Assembly (NCBI GenBank): GCA_933207985.1
Contig: OW240921.1
Location: 105,165,573 to 105,229,572 of the forward strand
DNA length: 64,000 nucleotides
Source: Pelobates cultripes
Taxonomy: Eukaryota > Chordata > Amphibia > Anura > Pelobatidae
Direction: 5' to 3'
Below, piece by piece: positions 33,499 through 45,624 of this stretch. A program made the position numbers and the translations under genes. The stretch's first letter is position 1, and every line of letters starts with the position of its first letter. A model generated the notes under the pieces. That model did not search any database, was not told the origin of the DNA, and saw only the letters and a list, made by a program, of their open reading frames with translations.

Positions 33499-35347
33499 TT
33501 GTTATTATCTTTTACTTCTGTGATCGCTTTTCATTTGTAAAAAATATGCACTATTAATCCAATGTTACGAGGTGGGGACAGACAATGAATATATGAAAGT
33601 TTAACAGGAAAATAAATATAGTCTTTTAACCATCAATTTAAATATTGTTTAAAGTTTAAATGCTAATATCAAATATTCTTATAATCTCTGCTTAGCCATG
33701 AAATTACATTTTGCATTATGCATTTTTACAGGAAGAAAAATTGCCTACGATGTTCAATGCATTAATGTATCCTTTGTACAAGTTGCATCTGTAAATGTAA
33801 GCAAAATTACTAATACACCAATAAATGCATGAAAGAGTTTGATGGACATCATTTTAATTAACAGAAAAATAGAAATGCTAAACAACTTGGTAAAAGTCTA
33901 AAGCCTTTGTTTTCTCATTATCGTACGTAGCTATTAATTGAAATTGTGGCAAATCCAGTTGCATTATAAGCTAAATGGAAATCAAAAAGCATCTGAAACA
34001 CCTCAACAGACGTGCGGTCTAATTAATGGAGAAGGTTGCAATGGACATGCTAATTTAATATTGGCCACGTTTCCTTTTCATTATGAGATCAAAATGCTGT
34101 GCTGGGTAGTATTTAAGGAAAATAAGAAAAATAATAGTCTTTGATTGGTTAGTGTTAAATTTACCCTGACAGTCAATTGCTTTGATCTAACTGTTTCACT
34201 GCCAGAGGAAAAACGTATAATGTATTCTGAATTCTTTAGGCAGTAAACAGATGATATGGACTTATTAAATTCACTCATATTGATAGATTTTTAATTTTTT
34301 TCAACTTAATATATGTTTATCTGAATGCGAAACATTCCAAATATAAACAAGTACTATGACCCTGATAATAAGCATGTTTCTAATGAGATCTGTGTCCCTC
34401 AGCATTTTTAAGTTAGCTGACAAAGACCTACTATAATTATTAGACGTGTGCACTGCAGAAATATTTGGTTTGGCCAAATTAATTCGGCTGAAAAAAAAAC
34501 AAAAATTGGTTTCGTAAATTTGGTTTTGTCCATCTGGTGTTTCGGTTCAGATTCATTTTTCTGCTTGCAATAGTTTCTTTAAAAAGGATTTGAATGAACC
34601 AAAATGCTCAAAAATGGGCCAACCTGTGAACTGCAAAATATATACATAATACTGGTGGGGCATATCTACTAACATGTTTAAACCACCGACTGGGCAGCAA
34701 CTTCTTTCGGATTTGGCTGTCAGAGTGCTCTGATTGGTTGGTGTACTACCCACTCTTTGCAATAGCTAATATAGCATTGGAAAACCTATATAAGGGTTTT
34801 CCCCACAATCAAAGTTCAGTGTGCAGATTGGGTGAAGATGGATACATGTTATTGCAGCATGTTTGTATTTATTTATTTTTCTTCCATTTTGTTATTGTGA
34901 TTCTTTTTCACCCCCATTAATTGTGTTGGGAATTAAAGAATTTTATTTGGCCCTTTTTGGGGCAGAAGAACAGAAGAATTAGAAGAAAGAAGACTTCTGA
35001 AGGTATGTTTAATCTTTTTTTTTTTACAGACATTAGATTTATTCCATATAATCAAGCTGGTGGTGTAAGAAGAATTGGTTATTTTTGGGGAATATGGCTA
35101 GTGTATTGGAGACAACTAGCCACATGGTGGTACAGCAGGGGGAGTGGATATATGACTATTTGGGGGGAGGTGGGACAATAGCATGTGTACCTCCCTTAAA
35201 TAAACAATTATGTCCCCCACCCAATGATCACGGGTGAGGACTGGAATGGACACTAGTTCTTTCACTGTGGATATTATAATTAGGGTACAAGCTTGACACC
35301 AATTTGTGGGGGCCCGTAGGAGGACATTAGGTCTTCCCACTGAAGTA
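33401..35347. other. Gene-free stretch with (TA)n
   Basis: A (TA)n run spans about 33470-33493. Near 34443, TTAGACGTGTGCACTGCAG and the following FGGTTTGGCC-like A/T-rich text resemble a DNA-transposon end also hinted at 37397 (TTAGACTTGTGCATT). Nothing else is supported. Confidence 0.35.
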
Positions 35348-35941
35348 TTAAAGGAGCACTATAGGGTTAGTAACACAAACATATATTTCTGACCCTGTAG
35401 TGTTAAAACCACCATCTAGCCCCCTGGCCCTCTCTTGCCTCCCTAAATATAGTAAAATCTTACTTGTATTCAAGCCTGAAGCTGCTGGCTCTGCCCCTGT
35501 GTGCCTCAGAATAGCAAGCTGTCTGCTGACATAATCAGAAGTGTTGTTCTAAGCCAATCACAATGCTTCCCCATAGGATTGGCTGAGACTGTGAAGGAGT
35601 CAGATCGGGGCAGAACCAGCACAAGTCAAACACAGCCCTGGCCAATCAGCATCTCCTCATAAAGATGAATTGAATCAATTAATCTCTATGAGGAAAGTTC
35701 AGTATCTGCATGCAGAGAGAGGAGATACTGATATGTTGTGATGCATGCTAGGCAAGATAGGAAGCAGCTCTAGCAGCCATCTGAGGAGTGGCCAGTGAAG
35801 TTATCACTAGTCTGTAATGTAAACACTGCATTTTCTCTGAAAAAACAGTGTTTACAGCAAAAAGCCTGACAGGTTTGATTCTACTCACCAGAATAAATGC
35901 CATAAGCTGTAGTTGTTCTGGTGACTATAGTGTCCCTTTAA
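35348..35941. mobile_element. TTAA MITE, complete, 586 bp
   Basis: TTAA at 35348-35351 and 35938-35941 flank an element starting AGGAGCACTATAGGGTTAG and ending GGTGACTATAGTGTCCCT. The termini match the family motif AGGGACACTATAG and its mirror. No coding capacity; a body hairpin CAGTGTTTACA/TGTAAACACTG is present near 35817-35855. Confidence 0.85.
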
Positions 35942-37789
35942 CATTAGGGCCCCTACTAATGTGTGTGTGCCGGGGTGGACACTAAGACCTTCCCACTGAA
36001 TATTGTAGTAGCCCCCACCCACACGCATGGGTTCAGGGGGACATAAATATGTCCCTATTTTATTTTATTAAATCCACTGGCCATTGGTAGGGACAGGGGG
36101 TAAACAGGAATCTGTTCTCCTGCATTACTTATTTTTGAGTTCCCCTCCCAATGACCACACGTGGGGGTGGGGAATGGGAAGGACAATACCTCCACCCGAA
36201 AATTTCACAACTGCCCAGTCACTAGTTTTAACATGTTAGAAGATATGCCCTCAACTTCTGCAATACAGGTGGGGGCATAGAGATGTTTTTAAAAAACTCC
36301 CTTACAGTAAAATGGGATCTTATTTATTATTAATTTATTTATTTTAGTTTTTAAACATGGTGACTGGCTAGCAAGCTCTGAAAACCACCACATAACTAAC
36401 CTTTGAACCTCTAATGATTTTTTAAAATCTATTTGCCCACTGTTAACGCAAGTAGATAGGCAGATAGTTTAGATTTTTTTTACAATCCGGGCTCTTAGTG
36501 TTTAAAAGCCTTCAGGCCTGGATTTACATCATTCAGGATAGATTTACGCTGCCTGTCGGCAATTTGTCTGGTTGACATCAGGGCCAAATGATTAAATACC
36601 ACTAGAAAACTTTCCAATTTTTTTATCCTCAAACTTCCCTTAGACTTTAATGGTGATTTCTGTTTGTCTAGCAGTACTGAATCATTTGGAAAACTTATTA
36701 AATAGAGACCTATTGCTTTGATTTAATATTTCTGGATACACTTTTAAAATTATTTACTCAAAATATTAAAATATCAAAAAAGATATCATATTTAAAAATA
36801 TATACCAATAAATCAAAAACTATCAATGTATCTAATAAATATTATTTTTTATAATAAATTATTTTAAAAGTTATTTTTTTTTAAATATTACATTATTTGG
36901 AAAGCTTACCCAACAACCAAATATAATTATCCCGTTAGTATATAATTACAAACGAATGTAGTTACATAACAACCAAAACCCTATGATTGCATTTGTCTTA
37001 TTGTTTTATTATTTTATTTTTATAGATAGTTCACATTTCCAATTATTTCTTTGCCTTCTAAAAGAATGCCTTTCTGAATTTTAAGATCTGCATTTTAATA
37101 GACTATGTTTCTTTTGTCATTTCACGAATTTGTCACATTATAAAATAACATTTGCAAACGATATGACATTTCACACTCTGTATAAAATAGTCATTTTCAG
37201 ATTACATATAACGAGGGTGCGAATAGTACAAACATTGTTTTTGCAATATCCTTAAGAGACCCAATAAGTGTTAAACCTATTAGATATCCTCACCTAATGT
37301 AGGTCCACAACATGCGGCTTAAAGACCAGCATCACTACACTAAATTATGTTTTTGTATGACAGACCAGCTAAGATGAATGATAATATAATCATTAGACTT
37401 GTGCATTCAGTTTAAAATAAGTTGCAGTTGATCTGAATTTTGGAAGATCGAATGCTCATTATTTTTGAAATGCACAATACAAATTCAAAGGATAATTGAC
37501 ATACTTATTTTTTTCGTGTTTTGGAATTTTGGACAGGGGGCAAAAAAATGTTGATTTTATTCATTGATTAAGTGATAAGTGACCAATGAAAGAAAAAATG
37601 AGGAGTAGTAAAATAATAGATACATATATATCATATATTTAATAACTATGTTATTTCTAAATATATAAACAAAATTGTGATAACTAACCCATGTTACCGC
37701 CAAGGTTGTTTTTTTTTACTTTTTGCCTGCTGGAAGAAAGTGAATAATAATTTGTGAAGGTGCATGCTGCATGGTGCATTAAGCTCGTT
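35942..37789. other. Gene-free stretch with AT-rich repeat
   Basis: 36715-36900 (GATTTAATATTTCTGGATAC and long A/T text) resembles 1345-1560 and 4201-4406. Repeated phrases near 35945-36180 (for example GGTGGGGAATGG, CCCACTGAA) relate to 35220-35345, suggesting that the MITE at 35348 split a pre-existing repeat. No gene is seen. Confidence 0.4.
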
Positions 37790-37799
37790 AAAACCAGTG

Positions 37800-38785
37800 C
37801 TTTGTGAATACTACTTTGTTTAGGGTTCGAGTAAGTAGAAGTATAGATCAGGGTGTTGCAGTGGATGTGATCTACAATAGGTTAGTCTTCAAACTAAAAG
37901 TAATTGGTCTAGATGAATATTCTTGTTCTTGGGTAGAACACTGGCTTAAGGATAGAGTACAACGAGTTGTCATTAATGGTAAGTTTTCAGGCTGGACAAA
38001 AGTGGTAAGTGGTGTCTCTCAGGGTTCTGTTTTGGGACCGCTTCTATTTAACATATTTATAAATGATCTTGAAAAAGGCATTGAAAGCCATGTATCAGTG
38101 TTTGCAGATGACACAAAACGTTGTAAAGTAAAAAAATGTGAGCAGGATATTGCTTTGTGAGATTTTGGGCACCTGTTCTAAAGAAATATATCATGGCACA
38201 AAAAAAAGTGCACAGAGGAGCTACAAAATTGATAAAAGGAATGGAGCATTAAGTTACGAAGAAAGGTTAAAAAGTTTAAATCTCTTTAGTTTGGAAAAAC
38301 AGCGCCTTAGAGGGGATATGATAACATTATACAAATATATTCTGGGCCAGTACAAACCATTATCTGGAAATCTATTCATAAACAGGGCTATACATAGGAC
38401 ACAAGGTCAGACATCTAGACTGGAAGAAAGGAGATTTCATCTAAGGCAAAGAAAAGTTTTTTTTTACAGAAAGAGCAATAAGGATATGGAATTCTCTGAA
38501 GAGATGGTTTTGTCAGAGCCATTACAGATGTTTAAACTGCAATTGGATAAATACTTGCAAAAACATAACATACAGGGATGTAATTTCAAATTAGTGGGTT
38601 AATAGCTGCTTGATCCAAGGAGACATCTGACTGCTATTTTGGGGTCAAGAAGGAATTGTTTCCTAGTTTGTTGCAAAATTGGAAGCGCTTCAGACTAGGT
38701 TTTCTTTTGGATCAACAGCAACAACATATGTGAGGAAGGCTGAACTTGATGGACGCAAGTCTCTTTTCGGCTATGTAACTATGTA
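37800..38785 (+). mobile_element. CR1/L2-group LINE, 5'-truncated and internally deleted
   Basis: The frame at 37804-38160 carries reverse transcriptase blocks: [20 protein letters not shown], and the catalytic FADDTK near 38102-38119. The next block, RGATKLI..YEERLKSLNLFSLEKQRLRGDMI, follows only about 100 bp later, so roughly a hundred codons of the RT thumb region are missing. The 3' end reads AACTTGATGGACGCAAGTCT and ends in CTATGTAA-type units. It is a different family from the CR1 at 13442. Confidence 0.85.
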
Positions 38786-40362
38786 CGGTAACTATGAATG
38801 CAAAACCATTGATTTTACTCTTGACACCAAATACATCCAGGCGATTCTTACAAATTTGCTCAGGCAGACCAGATTCTTGTTATTTCATCAGATGTTGACC
38901 TTCTAACAAAATCCAGTGTATAGTGAATAACTCTTTAAGTTACAGCAGTAGTGCTTTTAAATAACACAAGCTGAAAGACAGCACATGCATTAAATCCAAA
39001 TGGACTCCTCCTACATTGTACTCTAGAGATACAATGTGTGGCTAAGACTCCCATACATTCAAAAGAGCAATGGGATGTCCAGACACACACAGGTCATCCA
39101 TAGCAGACTTATTATTAGGAGAGGCAATGTTTCAGTGCTATATTAAAGCATCTCACATGCTTTAACAGTCTCACAATCTCATACATATTTATAAAACAAA
39201 TATAATTACTTACAATAGTGACAATCCCCTCAGGTGTGTGATAAATATGTATGAAAAATGATATATAATATGCTAAAATGTTTACATTCCTTTCCTATTA
39301 AAATAAGAGCCTTAATCCATGGGGCTTTAAAATCCAACAAAACACGCCATCTAGACGGCACAAACCTCGGCTTACAAAAATCAAAACTTTGCATTTGTAC
39401 AAATTTTTGTTTCAATTATATCTCTGAAGCGACAGAGTGTTTTGTTGGTTTTATAGCCCCCTGGATCATACAAACTTTAGAGCATTCAGTTGTAACACTT
39501 GCATTGCAAATACATAAACCTAAATTATATGTAAAGCCAAGAGAAAATTCCAGCTATTCGAGACACATATAATACAGGTTCCTATATAAAATACAAATAA
39601 AATTGCTTTTAGAGATCTATAGACATGGGGTTGATTTACCAGTTGCTGTAACAACTAGCAACATGCTGCCCTCCTAATACAGAAATAAAGTATGTGCAAT
39701 TTTATAACACAATGGCAAAATCAGTGTATGGAGATAACTCAAGTGTTAGTAAAATTCTGGCGTATAAGAAAATGTCACTGTAACTTGCATGGTAAATAGT
39801 GAGATCAAAAGAAAAGATTTAATCAATCACTTAAATCTTTAGTTCAAACATAGGCGGTTAAAATGCAGTCAGGTGCACATTATATATGTTCAAGGTAGGT
39901 CACATGACTTAGGAGAGGAGCTCATTGCAACAAGCAGAGATGGAGACAAGTGAACATTTGAGGTTTAGAGGATGGTATTAGAGTGGGTGCTTTCATTAAA
40001 GGGACGCTCCAGACCCCTAAAGCACTTCACCTCGCTAAAATACTTTTTTTATGTTCATTTTACAAAAAGTGGAAAAAAAAAAGAATGAGTAATTTTCTTA
40101 ATTTTGCTCTTTCACTAGTTTAGCAGAAAACTCGCTAATTTACTATCCTATGTGGGAATGCAATAATAAAGAACTGAAAGAGCATAATTATCGAAAGGGA
40201 TTTTAGTCATTTTTATCTTTCAGCTATTTAGCAGACAGCCGTCTAAATTGGTACCATAGTACAGACGTACTAGATACCGCACTCACCAAATAACCCAGGT
40301 GCGCTGAAGCCAGGGCTGGCCAGACCTCCCTTCCAATATATGAGAATAAATAGGCACACCGG
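38786..40362. other. Gene-free stretch
   Basis: At 39996-40040, ATTAAAGGGACGCTCCAGAC is a decayed start of the TTAA MITE family with no visible right end. Otherwise nothing recognised. Confidence 0.35.
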
Positions 40363-40462
40363 GATAACAAAAATAGCAGCTTTATCGGGGCAAAAGCAGC
40401 AACCCAGTCCTTATCAAGTAGGGTCGAAATGTTACTGCTTTTTCCCCAATAATTTTGTTATC
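40363..40462. repeat. Foldback with GAAA-type loop
   Basis: Arms GATAACAAAAATAG..CGGGGCAAAAGCAG and CTGCTTTTTCCCCAATAATT..GTTATC enclose AGTCCTTATCAAGTAGGGTC and GAAATG. The loop resembles the stem-loop/GAAA motif at 3884-3913. Confidence 0.6.
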
Positions 40463-40534
40463 ATGGAGATCCTGAACCATTATTTATTCTGCATAAATTG
40501 CTACCATGTCACTTTGAATAATGGGTTTTAAATT

Positions 40535-40605
40535 TCTGAAATTTGGTTTGTCGGAATCGATATTTACCTATGAACAGTTTGTCGAAATCGATATTTACCT
40601 ATGAC
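40535..40605. repeat. Tandem duplicate of a 31-bp unit
   Basis: TTTGTCGGAATCGATATTTA and TTTGTCGAAATCGATATTTA lie 31 bp apart, each followed by CCTATGA. Confidence 0.8.
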
Positions 40606-41280
40606 CATCCCTAATGAGAAGCAGACTTTTCAAGTGATTCAGGAAGATTACAGATAGAGCTATTTTTTTTATTGTGTATCTTCTGTAAGCTATATAGTTT
40701 ATCAATGTATATATATCCATAATTATCATGCAAGGCATATTTATGTAGTTATATTTAGCTACTGTTACCAGCATGGGTTTAGCTCTAGAGTGGCACTGAG
40801 GGTCGAGGCCAGTCTTAGATCCTAAGGCAGAAGTCAATGTTCTATGTATAAATAAATATCAGGAAAAATCCTGGGTCAAGATAACAGAAAACAAGTTGAA
40901 CATGGAACCAGCAAGATCACACTGAAGGGTATCAAGAATCTCAGTTACATTCACAATTTTCGTAATAGGTAAATTGAGGATAGATTATAGGTTTTATACA
41001 ACCAAGGATTTCATCTACTTTATACATGATTCTGAGAGTTAGCTGGCCTATCCATGGACTGTGTTTGGTTGATGTATGTGCTGGGACCGACCAGCCCAGC
41101 TATGGATGCTGGACTCCACCGTTGGCTTAATGTAAAAAGTTTTTTCTTTTTTCCCTTTCTTTTTTTCCTTTTGATACTATTATTATTACATTGGAGCTTT
41201 TTGATGTGAGTTTGACAGGGCTCCGGGATACATTCCAGACTTCTGAGTGTTTTTTTATATTATTTATCTACTAAAGGGTT
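40606..41280. other. Gene-free stretch
   Basis: Nothing recognisable beyond T-rich runs near 41140-41170. Confidence 0.4.
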
Positions 41281-41351
41281 ATAGTTTAAGGTCAGGATTA
41301 TAGTTAAGGTTTAGGAGTTGGGGTCAGTTAGTTTTACTGTTTAGGATTATA

Positions 41352-42285
41352 CACTGCTCAAAAAAATAAAGGGAACACAAAAATAACACATCCTAGATCT
41401 GAATGAATTAAATTTTCTTCTGAAATACTTTGTTCTTTACATAGTTGAATGTGCTGACAATAAAATCACACATAAATAAAAAAAGAGTCTCCAGACTCTG
41501 TCATGTCTGTCACATGTGCTCAGTGTGAACCTGCTTTCATCTGTGAAGAGCACAGGGCGCCAGTTGCGAATTTGCCAATCTTGGTGATCTCTGGCAAATG
41601 CCAAACGTCCTGCATGGTGTTGGGCTGTAAGCACAACCCCCACCTGTGGATGTCGGGCCCTCATACCACCCTCATGGAGTCTGTTTCTGACTGTTTGAGC
41701 AGACTCATGCACATTTGTGGCCTGCTGGAGGTCATTTTGCAGGACTCTGGCAGTGCTCCTCCTGTTCCTCCTTGCACAAAGGCGGAGGTAGCGGTCCTGC
41801 TGCTGGGTTGTTGCCCTCCTACAGCCTCCTCCACGTCTCCTGATGTACTGGCCTGTCTCCTGGAAGCGCCTCCATGCTCTGGACACTACACTGACAGACA
41901 CAGCAAACCTTCTTGCCACAGCTCGCATTGATGTGCCATCCTGGATGAGCTGCACTACCTGAGCCACTTGTGTGGGTTGTAGACTCTGTCTCATACTACC
42001 ACTAGAGTGAAAGCACCACCAGCATTCAAAAGTGACCAAAACATCAGCCAGGAAGTATAGGAACTGAGAAGTGGTCCGTGGTCACCACCTGCATAACCAC
42101 TCCTTTATTGGGGGTGTCTTGCTAATTGCCTATAATTTCCACCTGTCTATCCCATTTGCACAACAGCATGTGAAATTGATTGTCACTCTGTGTTGCTTCC
42201 TAAGTGGACAGTTTGATTTCACAGAAGTGTGATTGACTTGGAGTTACATTGTGTTGTTTAAGTGTTCCCTTTTTTTTGAGAAGTG
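41352..42285 (-). mobile_element. Tc1/mariner element, internally deleted, with TA TSD
   Basis: It starts CACTGCTCAAAAAAATAAAG and ends TTTTTTTTGAGAAGTGT, terminal inverted repeats of a Tc1 family known from fish and other vertebrates; TA (41350-41351 and 42286-42287) flanks it. At 934 bp it is shorter than a complete Tc1 (about 1.6 kb). The sequence between the end of the transposase frame and the left terminus lacks the second half of the catalytic domain. Confidence 0.9.
41437..42039 (-). pseudogene. Tc1-like transposase, C-terminally truncated
   Basis: Cut-and-paste DDE transposase. A start inside the 200-codon frame, [20 protein letters not shown], opens the paired-like helix-turn-helix ([22 protein letters not shown]), followed by the second DNA-binding part ([12 protein letters not shown]) and the first catalytic aspartate block ([11 protein letters not shown]). 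After DRHDRVWR, the frame runs into unrelated residues, so the second D and the E of DD34E are missing. It cannot be catalytically active but may still bind inverted repeats. Confidence 0.9.
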
Positions 42286-42425
42286 TAGATTAGTTGATAT
42301 TCATGTTTAAGATTAGAATTACAGTTCATGGTTAGGGTTAGTGTCATGGTGATGTTTAACATTAGAGTTAGCATTAGGGTTATCTTTGACATTAGCATTA
42401 AGGTTAGCATCAGGGTTGGGGGACA

Positions 42426-43395
42426 TAGACCCATCTTCACTTTTCTCATTGCTTGTGTCCTAAAGTACAACATAATAAAACTATTTCCCCTTAAGGGGTT
42501 AAACAATGGAGTATATATCTTAATATTCTAACTTGCAGATTTTAAGAAACTAGTTAAATGTGAAATAGCGTTTTTTATTGTCTACTATATTCTTAGTAAT
42601 TTACATATGTGATTTCAATATTTTACATGTCTACATTTTAGAAGGTTTCATACTTGTTTCACACTCATTTTGTTTACTTACTATGCATAGCAGAAGATGA
42701 ATAAGTACTTCAGTATGAAATGTATCACATATGCTAAGACTGTTACACTACTGTACCGTACATTCATCTTATATACAATTGGGACTTTTAATCTTATTGA
42801 AATGCAATTTAGCTTTTTACCCTTTACTGGAACATCTATCAAACATATATGCATGTCTTCTGATAATGCCTCATGAGGAAATGTACACTCAGTGAATTAC
42901 AAACAAAGTGCACTGTGCAAATATGAGGCTCTTAAAGATATAGTACAGAAACAAATTTAGTTAGCAGCTCAATACACGTGTAAGTACCTCTTAAATTAAA
43001 CTCATGCAAAACAAATGTGGAGTGTTTTGAGTGGAAAGATGTACCACATGAAATAGACCCAGTGGAGCACTAATATTAAACACTTACCCTTAAGTAAGGG
43101 AATAGTTAATAAACCAAATATCTAAAAAAGAAAACAAATAGACAAAATCTGGTGCAGTATATATTAACAGCTGGAGTGGTTTAAAAAATATATATGCAAC
43201 ACACTCACATGACATAGAGCCTAGGAAGGATAGGCTCAGGTCACAATCACAGTGGTATTTATAGATAATACCAAACTTCTTCTACGTGAAGACCCAGGTG
43301 CTCAGGAGAAAAAGTGGGAAATGAAACACAGTTCCTAGTGTATTATCCTCAGTACATAAATACAAATTAAATGATGCAGGTAACTGCTTACGTTT
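42426..43395. other. Gene-free stretch
   Basis: Nothing recognised apart from AT-rich single-copy-like sequence. Confidence 0.4.
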
Positions 43396-43802
43396 TCGAG
43401 AGCCAAAAAAATCTGGGCTCTCAGTGTTATGGGCACTGTGCCTTTAAGAGGGCACAACTCTTCTTTTTAAAGCAGGAAGTTGCAGGAACTCACAGGGCTA
43501 AATTAAAACAATTTATTCAAACCAAAATGATTAAAATAAGTACAAATAAATTAAAATACCATGAGGTAGTAGTCCAAAATAGTGTCCTGATCGTCCGAGA
43601 CACGTTTCACCTTGTTCAAAGGCTTTCTCAATCAGATTCCTGCTCCTCGTTTGTTTCCCGTGTATATACCGGGAGATCATATTTTAATTGGTTCTTGTGC
43701 CCCGTTGTAAGCCAATCAGCCAGCCCGTGTGCGGAGATGTGTTCCCACTCAGCTGATAGTAGTTCCCTTTACATGAACGGAAATGACGTGTCAGAGTTTT
43801 CA

Positions 43803-43837
43803 TAACGTCACTTCCGGTTCTGTCAATTCGCCATTTT
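43803..43837 (-). promoter_or_regulatory. YY1/ETS/CRE-like promoter cluster in PLE
   Basis: Minus-strand AAAATGGC (43837-43830), ACCGGAAG (43818-43811) and TGACGTTA (43810-43803) match YY1, ETS and CRE half-consensus sites. The same three kinds of site occur in the same order at 60212-60298. No TATA box is seen nearby. Confidence 0.5.
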
Positions 43838-44289
43838 CAGTGTTGGCATTTGCCCCATTAATCCGTGCAAAGCAACATAACGAACAGACTTTAGTTCTTG
43901 TTGCCCAATAGCAATTCAATTGGCAATATCAGTTTCAATACAGTGTATAAATGTATAGAGACAAAACAGAAGAGGAAAGGGGAAGTTAGTAAAACACGTT
44001 CTTCTTAAAAAATATATGTTTTTCATAGGGGTGCATTCCTGACTTCACTTATATTTGTTTTAGATCCTAAATAAAACAAATTAAATCTTGAAATTTGCAT
44101 AACTTAGTAAGCTGACATATATAATATACGATAACATTAATACATAGTTGCTAATGTGAAGTCAAGAGTTTAATCCATAACAAACCAAACACCCAAAAAA
44201 CATATACAGAAAATATTTAAAGGGTATATATAAAAATATTAAAAGATATAAATACTAAACTACTAAAAAATTATTATGAGAAATGATTA

Positions 44290-44470
44290 TAAAAATATGA
44301 CAAAGGTCAAAGTCATTGTTTAAACCCGTTGGATGTAAAGTGTCTAGGTCAAAGATCCATCTAATTTCTGATTGACCCATTATTTTAATTACGTCATCTC
44401 CCCATCAATTTATTTTCACCTTTTGAAATCCTGAAAATTGTAGTTTCTTAGGGTCAATATTGTGAAGGGT
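44290..44470 (-). pseudogene. PLE GIY-YIG domain C-terminal end
   Basis: The minus-strand frame reads LHFKTLHNIDPKKLQFSGFQ, then a stop, then WGDDVIKIMGQSEIRWIFDL and DTLHPTGLNNDFDL. The ending E..WIF.L.TL.P.GLN is the conserved close of the Penelope-like endonuclease. One in-frame stop (near 44402) and loss of the upstream part mark it as dead. Confidence 0.7.
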
Positions 44471-44488
44471 TTTAAAATGAAGGGCCGT

Positions 44489-44693
44489 AATAAACGCAGG
44501 TAGCACTCCAATAGTAAGGATGGTGTATTTATTTATAGGTGAACCACCCCATAGAAAGTGTAACATTTTGGCTCAGCAGAGCCTTAATCATGCAATAAGG
44601 CTCTCCTGAGCCGAAAAGTCGCACTTTCTTTGGGGTGGTTCACCTATCAATAAATATACCATCCTTACTATTGGAGTTTTGCCTGCGTTTATT
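44489..44693. repeat. Foldback element, about 100-bp arms
   Basis: Left arm AATAAACGCAGG..CACTCCAATAGTAAGGATGG and right arm CCATCCTTACTATTGGAG..CCTGCGTTTATT pair almost throughout. The centre reads GGCTCAGCAGAGCC and GGCTCTCCTGAGCC followed by GAAAAG. It abuts the PLE half at 43396-44488. Confidence 0.75.
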
Positions 44694-44699
44694 CCTTTT

Positions 44700-45469
44700 G
44701 AATACATACACAGACCATCATACAGAGACATACAGACTGTGTGTCTCTGTATGACGGTCTGTGTATGTATGTCTGTGTATGTACACAGGATGGCTAAAAG
44801 ATAGATCCCATCTGTCGTGCAACTTCAACAATGCTTTAAAAGCTGGGGCTCTACCGATTCCCCATGCTTGCAGGATTGTATTTAGCATGGAGCAGTATTT
44901 GTGTGTTTGAATGTAAGCATTTGTTTGTATAGAGTATGTTTGTGTGAATTTAGGGGTGAGTTTGTATGTAGTGTTTGCGTTTGAATGCAAGCATGCATTT
45001 AAGTGTAGTGTTAGTTTTTTGAATGCAGGTGTGTGTTTATATATAATTTTGGTGTCTGATACAGAGGTTTTAAATGCAGGGGTGTGTTTGTATGTAGTGT
45101 TGAAGTTTGCATGCAGGTGTTTATTTGTGTGTAGTCTTGGTGTTTGAATGTTGAGATGTATGCACATATACACATACACTGCCACACACGCACATACTGT
45201 GATACACATACACGAAGATACACACACTGACACACATGCAGATACATATATACACAAACTGATACACATTCAGATAGACAGACATACAGATACACACACA
45301 TATACAGATACACACAAACACTGACAGATATACAGATAAACACACACTGACATACAGACAAACTGACAGACATACAGATACACACATACACAATGATAGA
45401 CATACAGATACACACACAGACACACTGACAGACATACACACACACACACAAATACACACTAACAGACAG

Positions 45470-45500
<31 letters not shown>

Positions 45501-45620
45501 AACAGACAGACATACACACACAGACACACTGACAGACAGACATATACACACACACAGACACTGACAGACATATAGATACACACTAACAGACATACACACA
45601 GATACACACACATGCTGGTC
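44700..45620. repeat. TG/CA-rich tandem array
   Basis: First a T/G-rich part with ATGCAGGTGTGTTTGTATG-type units (44880-45150), then an ACACACAGA/GACAGACATA array (45160-45615). Long minus-strand frames (up to 279 codons, Cys/Val-rich) are artefacts. Confidence 0.85.
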
Positions 45621-45624
45621 AAAA

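Larger units (their letters stand above)
41281..42425. repeat. Degenerate telomere-like tract split by Tc1
   Basis: 41281-41349 and 42288-42425 are built from variants of GTTAGGG/GTTAAGG/GATTAG (for example GGTTAGGGTTAG near 42331-42342 and TTAGCATTAGGGTTA near 42368-42382). The Tc1 element at 41352-42285 sits between the two halves. This may be an interstitial telomere-like or simple satellite array. Confidence 0.6.
43396..44488 (-). mobile_element. Penelope-like element, 3' half
   Basis: On the minus strand: the GIY-YIG C terminus at 44470-44290, an A/T-rich interval, then a terminal-repeat-like region with YY1-, ETS- and CRE-like sites (43837 to 43803) and, about 200 bp further, the hairpin motif GATTGAGAAAGCC..GGTGAAACG (43636 to 43601). 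The order and spacing match the arms of the element at 58922-60916. The 5' part (RT) is missing. End points are approximate. Confidence 0.65.

Noticed and set aside
41503..41931. A 142-codon + frame across the Tc1 element
   Set aside because: Antisense shadow of the transposase, which reads convincingly on the minus strand.
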